This document shows, one piece after another, positions 61,775-64,000 of a DNA stretch of 64,000 bases; within the stretch, counting starts at the first letter, position 1; every line of letters begins with the position of its first letter. Position numbers and translations under genes: made by a program. The notes below the pieces were generated by a model. That model saw only the letters and a list, made by a program, of their open reading frames with translations, searched no databases and was not told where the DNA came from. This DNA comes from Bacteroidales bacterium UBA5536 (GTDB lineage: Bacteria; Bacteroidota; Bacteroidia; Bacteroidales; F082): NCBI GenBank assembly GCA_002426795.1, contig DINQ01000016.1:62001-126000 (forward strand), read 5' to 3'.

Positions 61775-62650
61775 TCAGTCAGACGTGTGTTTGAACCCAT
61801 GAGGCTCGATGTGCGCAGTCGCGATGATTGCAAATTTTTGATAGATGAGGTTTTCAATCTCCGTGGCAATATGATGACCTTCGCCAATGCTCAGCTTCTC
61901 GTCAAGCTTCATATGAAAAGTTAGTTCCTGGTGCGAGACGTAATTATGGATGTGGAAATGGTGCAGGTCTAAATTGCGGTCGAACTTTTCATCCACAGCG
62001 GTTTTGATCCTTTGGAGCAGGTCAGGATCTAACTCTTCGCCCAGCAGTTTTGAAATAGCTTCTTTTGCAATTTCATAGGTGGCATAAAATAACATCAACG
62101 AAATGATCATGCCCAAAACACTGTCGATCCACCAGTATTTTGAGGCGAATAATATTCCAATGAGCACAACTACCGATGAAAGGGCATCGGTGCGATGATG
62201 CCAGCCATCTGCTTTTATGCTCACATTATTGGTGATTTTGTATACATAAAAGGCATATTGTGCCAGTGCTTCCTTAGCAACAATTGAAACAATAGTAACT
62301 ACAATGGCGATGGTTCCAAAGTGCGTTTTTGTTCCCTCTTCAAGCCTCAGAAAAGCATCTTTCAGAAACTCGAAGGCAATCAGCCCAAGCATAAAGGCAA
62401 TCAGTAAGGCGGCAATCTGTTCCCATCGTCCATGCCCAAACGGATGATCTTTGTCGGGCTTTCTGCCCGAGAGTTTTACGGCAATCACTACAATAACAGA
62501 GCTCAAGGAATCGGAAAGTGTATGCCAGGCATCTGCAATCAGCGCAATGGAGCCGAATAACAAACCTGCCCACATCTTCAGCCCAAAAAGGACGGTATTC
62601 ACGATGATGGAAACGACTCCTGCTGTATTGGCGGCTTTGGCTCTGTTCAT
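61775..62650 (-). CDS. Cation diffusion facilitator (zinc-type) exporter
   Basis: A 291-residue CDF transporter with six membrane helices and a cytoplasmic C-terminal domain. The metal site is visible in two HxxxD motifs: HTLSD in helix 2 (DAWHTLSDSLSS) and HHRTD in helix 5 (ADGWHHRTDALSS). His/Asp sites of this type are seen in zinc-selective members, while Asp/Asp sites accept cadmium too. The GRKPDKDHPFGHGRWEQI loop and C-terminal EPHGFKHTSD fit the family. It exports Zn(II) from the cytoplasm. It lies 137 bp upstream of the TonB receptor. Confidence 0.95.
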   Translation of the reverse strand: MNRAKAANTAGVVSIIVNTVLFGLKMWAGLLFGSIALIADAWHTLSDSLSSVIVVIAVKLSGRKPDKDHPFGHGRWEQIAALLIAFMLGLIAFEFLKDAFLRLEEGTKTHFGTIAIVVTIVSIVAKEALAQYAFYVYKITNNVSIKADGWHHRTDALSSVVVLIGILFASKYWWIDSVLGMIISLMLFYATYEIAKEAISKLLGEELDPDLLQRIKTAVDEKFDRNLDLHHFHIHNYVSHQELTFHMKLDEKLSIGEGHHIATEIENLIYQKFAIIATAHIEPHGFKHTSD

Positions 62651-62811
62651 TTTATCTTGCTTCTTATGCTTGCATGTTGACTCATGAGCAAATCAAAAAT
62701 CAAACGACATTCGGTTTTTTCGTTAAATAATTGGTAAAATTAGCGATATCCGTTAACACAGCTTGATTGGATACCTTAAAATTCGATTAATTATGTTTTA
62801 CACTTAAAACG

Positions 62812-64000
62812 CTAGTCTTTCTTAAGAATGATTTTTTCATTTTCGGATTGCATCACTTTTTGCAGGAATTCATTCATTGCTCCGAGAGAATCTGCCGCAT
62901 AAGTGCCTTCGCTGAGCTTGACGCTGCGTGAGATCACTAGCAGACTGTCACGGATAAATGATTCGAATTCAAAGCTTCCAAAAGCTAATTTTATACTGGT
63001 AGTATCTGATTGATTTACTGGTTTAAAACCTTTCGGTAACGTTAATTCAAAATGATCGTTGTATTGAACGGATTGCCGGATAAAAACCGGCAGCTCCCGG
63101 TTGCTATCAAATGGCTTAGGGATTTGATCACCAAAGAAGTTTATGGGTTGGACAAAAAGCATGCTAGCTGCCTTGGCTGCATAATGAGCGATTGTTCCCT
63201 TCATTGTAAGGACGGCTATTGCCGGACTGCTTTCGGCAAGTTCAAATGCATCAATGGAGATACCATTGACCCGAAGTCGTTTAAGCAATTGTATTTTCTG
63301 TTCTTTTGGTGAGTCATTGAGCAAGCCAAACACATCTTCAAAGAGGTAGTTTTCGTAAAGGATTTTTGCGCTGAAACAGGCGCTCCCATCGGAATTGATT
63401 GAAATATTAAAATAGGAATCTCTTTTGTTTTGATCTGCTGTAAAAGAAGGTGTTTTCGTTAGAATTCCCCCTTCAGGTGTGATAAGCAAAGCATAGCGGT
63501 TCATATTGTCGGAACTAATGTAGCCAAATGGAATATTTTGATTGGTACATTCCAACCAAAGGGTGTCAGTCTGATTGGGCACACACAGAATGATGTGATT
63601 GGTTTGGTTTGCACTTGCAAAATCGGGAAACTTGATCTCTTTCAAATCTCCTGAGCCAATTTCCGTATAAAAAGATTCAATTCCAATACTTTTCAGCAGG
63701 CTTCTCATGTAGTTCGAAAGTGCTTTGCAATCGCCATAACCCTTGCTGTCGACAATATTGGCCGCTACGGGCTGAAATCCCCCCAAACCCAAAGCAATGT
63801 TTACATAGCGGGTTTTGTTCTGCATGAATTTATAAACGGCTTTGGTCTTTTCTTCGAGAGTGGGTAAACTGTCTGTTAACGCTTTTAAAATCACAATGGT
63901 TTCACTATCAATTTTATCCATTCCGTTTAAAAGTCCGTAAGTCCACTTGCCATAAGTTTCCCACGATGAGAAATCTCCTTTTGTGCCTTCGTATTCAATC
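62812..64000 (-). CDS. Transglutaminase-like DUF3857 protein, N-terminus beyond window
   Basis: The minus-strand frame is open from the stop at 62812 to the window edge (about 396 codons), so the N-terminal part is missing; an ATG at 63921 lies inside the domain and is not the start. The visible part has the DUF3857/transglutaminase-core pattern: SWETYGKWTYGLLNG at the edge, LPTLEEKTKAVYKFMQNKTR, and the Cys in VDSKGYGDCKALSNYMRSLL, which matches the catalytic Cys loop. The C-terminal half is a beta-rich domain with FELTLPKGFKPVN. In this phylum such exported proteins have N-terminal signal peptides; the function is unknown. The gene ends 161 bp before the CDF gene start. Confidence 0.85.
   Translation of the reverse strand, partial: IEYEGTKGDFSSWETYGKWTYGLLNGMDKIDSETIVILKALTDSLPTLEEKTKAVYKFMQNKTRYVNIALGLGGFQPVAANIVDSKGYGDCKALSNYMRSLLKSIGIESFYTEIGSGDLKEIKFPDFASANQTNHIILCVPNQTDTLWLECTNQNIPFGYISSDNMNRYALLITPEGGILTKTPSFTADQNKRDSYFNISINSDGSACFSAKILYENYLFEDVFGLLNDSPKEQKIQLLKRLRVNGISIDAFELAESSPAIAVLTMKGTIAHYAAKAASMLFVQPINFFGDQIPKPFDSNRELPVFIRQSVQYNDHFELTLPKGFKPVNQSDTTSIKLAFGSFEFESFIRDSLLVISRSVKLSEGTYAADSLGAMNEFLQKVMQSENEKIILKKD

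Noticed and set aside
1..64000. CRISPR array, tRNA or rRNA genes, prophage or intact insertion sequence
   Set aside because: No regularly spaced direct repeats, no cloverleaf-like sequence and no transposase or phage structural frames were seen.

Overview
The window looks like chromosomal DNA from a member of the phylum Bacteroidota, most likely of the Bacteroidales type. The grounds are six secreted proteins ending in type IX secretion (T9SS) type A sorting tails, two SusC/SusD pairs, an ECF sigma/FecR regulatory pair, phylum-specific families (DUF4783, DUF4834, RseC beside Rnf), and promoters of the Bacteroidota form TTTG-N19-21-TAnnTTTG. A complete six-gene Rnf complex suggests an anaerobic or facultative life style. 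I saw no tRNA, rRNA, CRISPR array, prophage or intact insertion sequence.

Layout. 1-5.6 kb: a TPR protein cut by the window edge, divergent from a 1230-residue T9SS Asp-box protein that is followed at 4 bp by a tiny Pro/Gly-rich single-membrane-segment protein. 5.6-10.2 kb: a gingipain-like C25 protease. 10.5-15.6 kb: rnfBCDGEA, read leftward with its own promoter and terminator. 15.9-20.3 kb: a T9SS cargo gene sitting between rnfB and rseC, then an SDR dehydrogenase and a lipoprotein. 20.5-31.7 kb: DUF4783-nadC-yihY, then a surface-glycan region (pyruvyl transferase, two glycosyltransferases, a flippase, YfhO, DUF4834) with gpsA inside it. 31.9-35.2 kb: rpmH, an aminoacyl-histidine dipeptidase and an aminotransferase.

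35.2-41.5 kb: an ECF sigma factor, FecR anti-sigma factor, STN-domain SusC and SusD, laid out as a surface-signalling uptake locus. 41.6-46.5 kb: a secreted cyanophycinase-like protein carrying what looks like a second, dead S51 domain, then a YfcC transporter and an M14 carboxypeptidase lipoprotein. 46.6-56.7 kb: a putative glycan-use locus made of a T9SS protein with a duplicated 164-residue module, a divergent SusC/SusD pair and a T9SS GH3 glucan hydrolase. Between the divergent genes lies a symmetric set of ACACTT/AAGTGT half-sites that looks like a shared operator. 57.3-64 kb: a methyltransferase, a membrane protein, a region of possible gene decay, a zinc-type module (TonB receptor, small lipoprotein, CDF exporter) and a transglutaminase-like DUF3857 protein cut by the right edge.

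The general theme is protein and glycan breakdown at the cell surface, uptake through TonB-dependent channels, and export of surface polysaccharide. Functions are read from sequence motifs and family knowledge; no database search was run.
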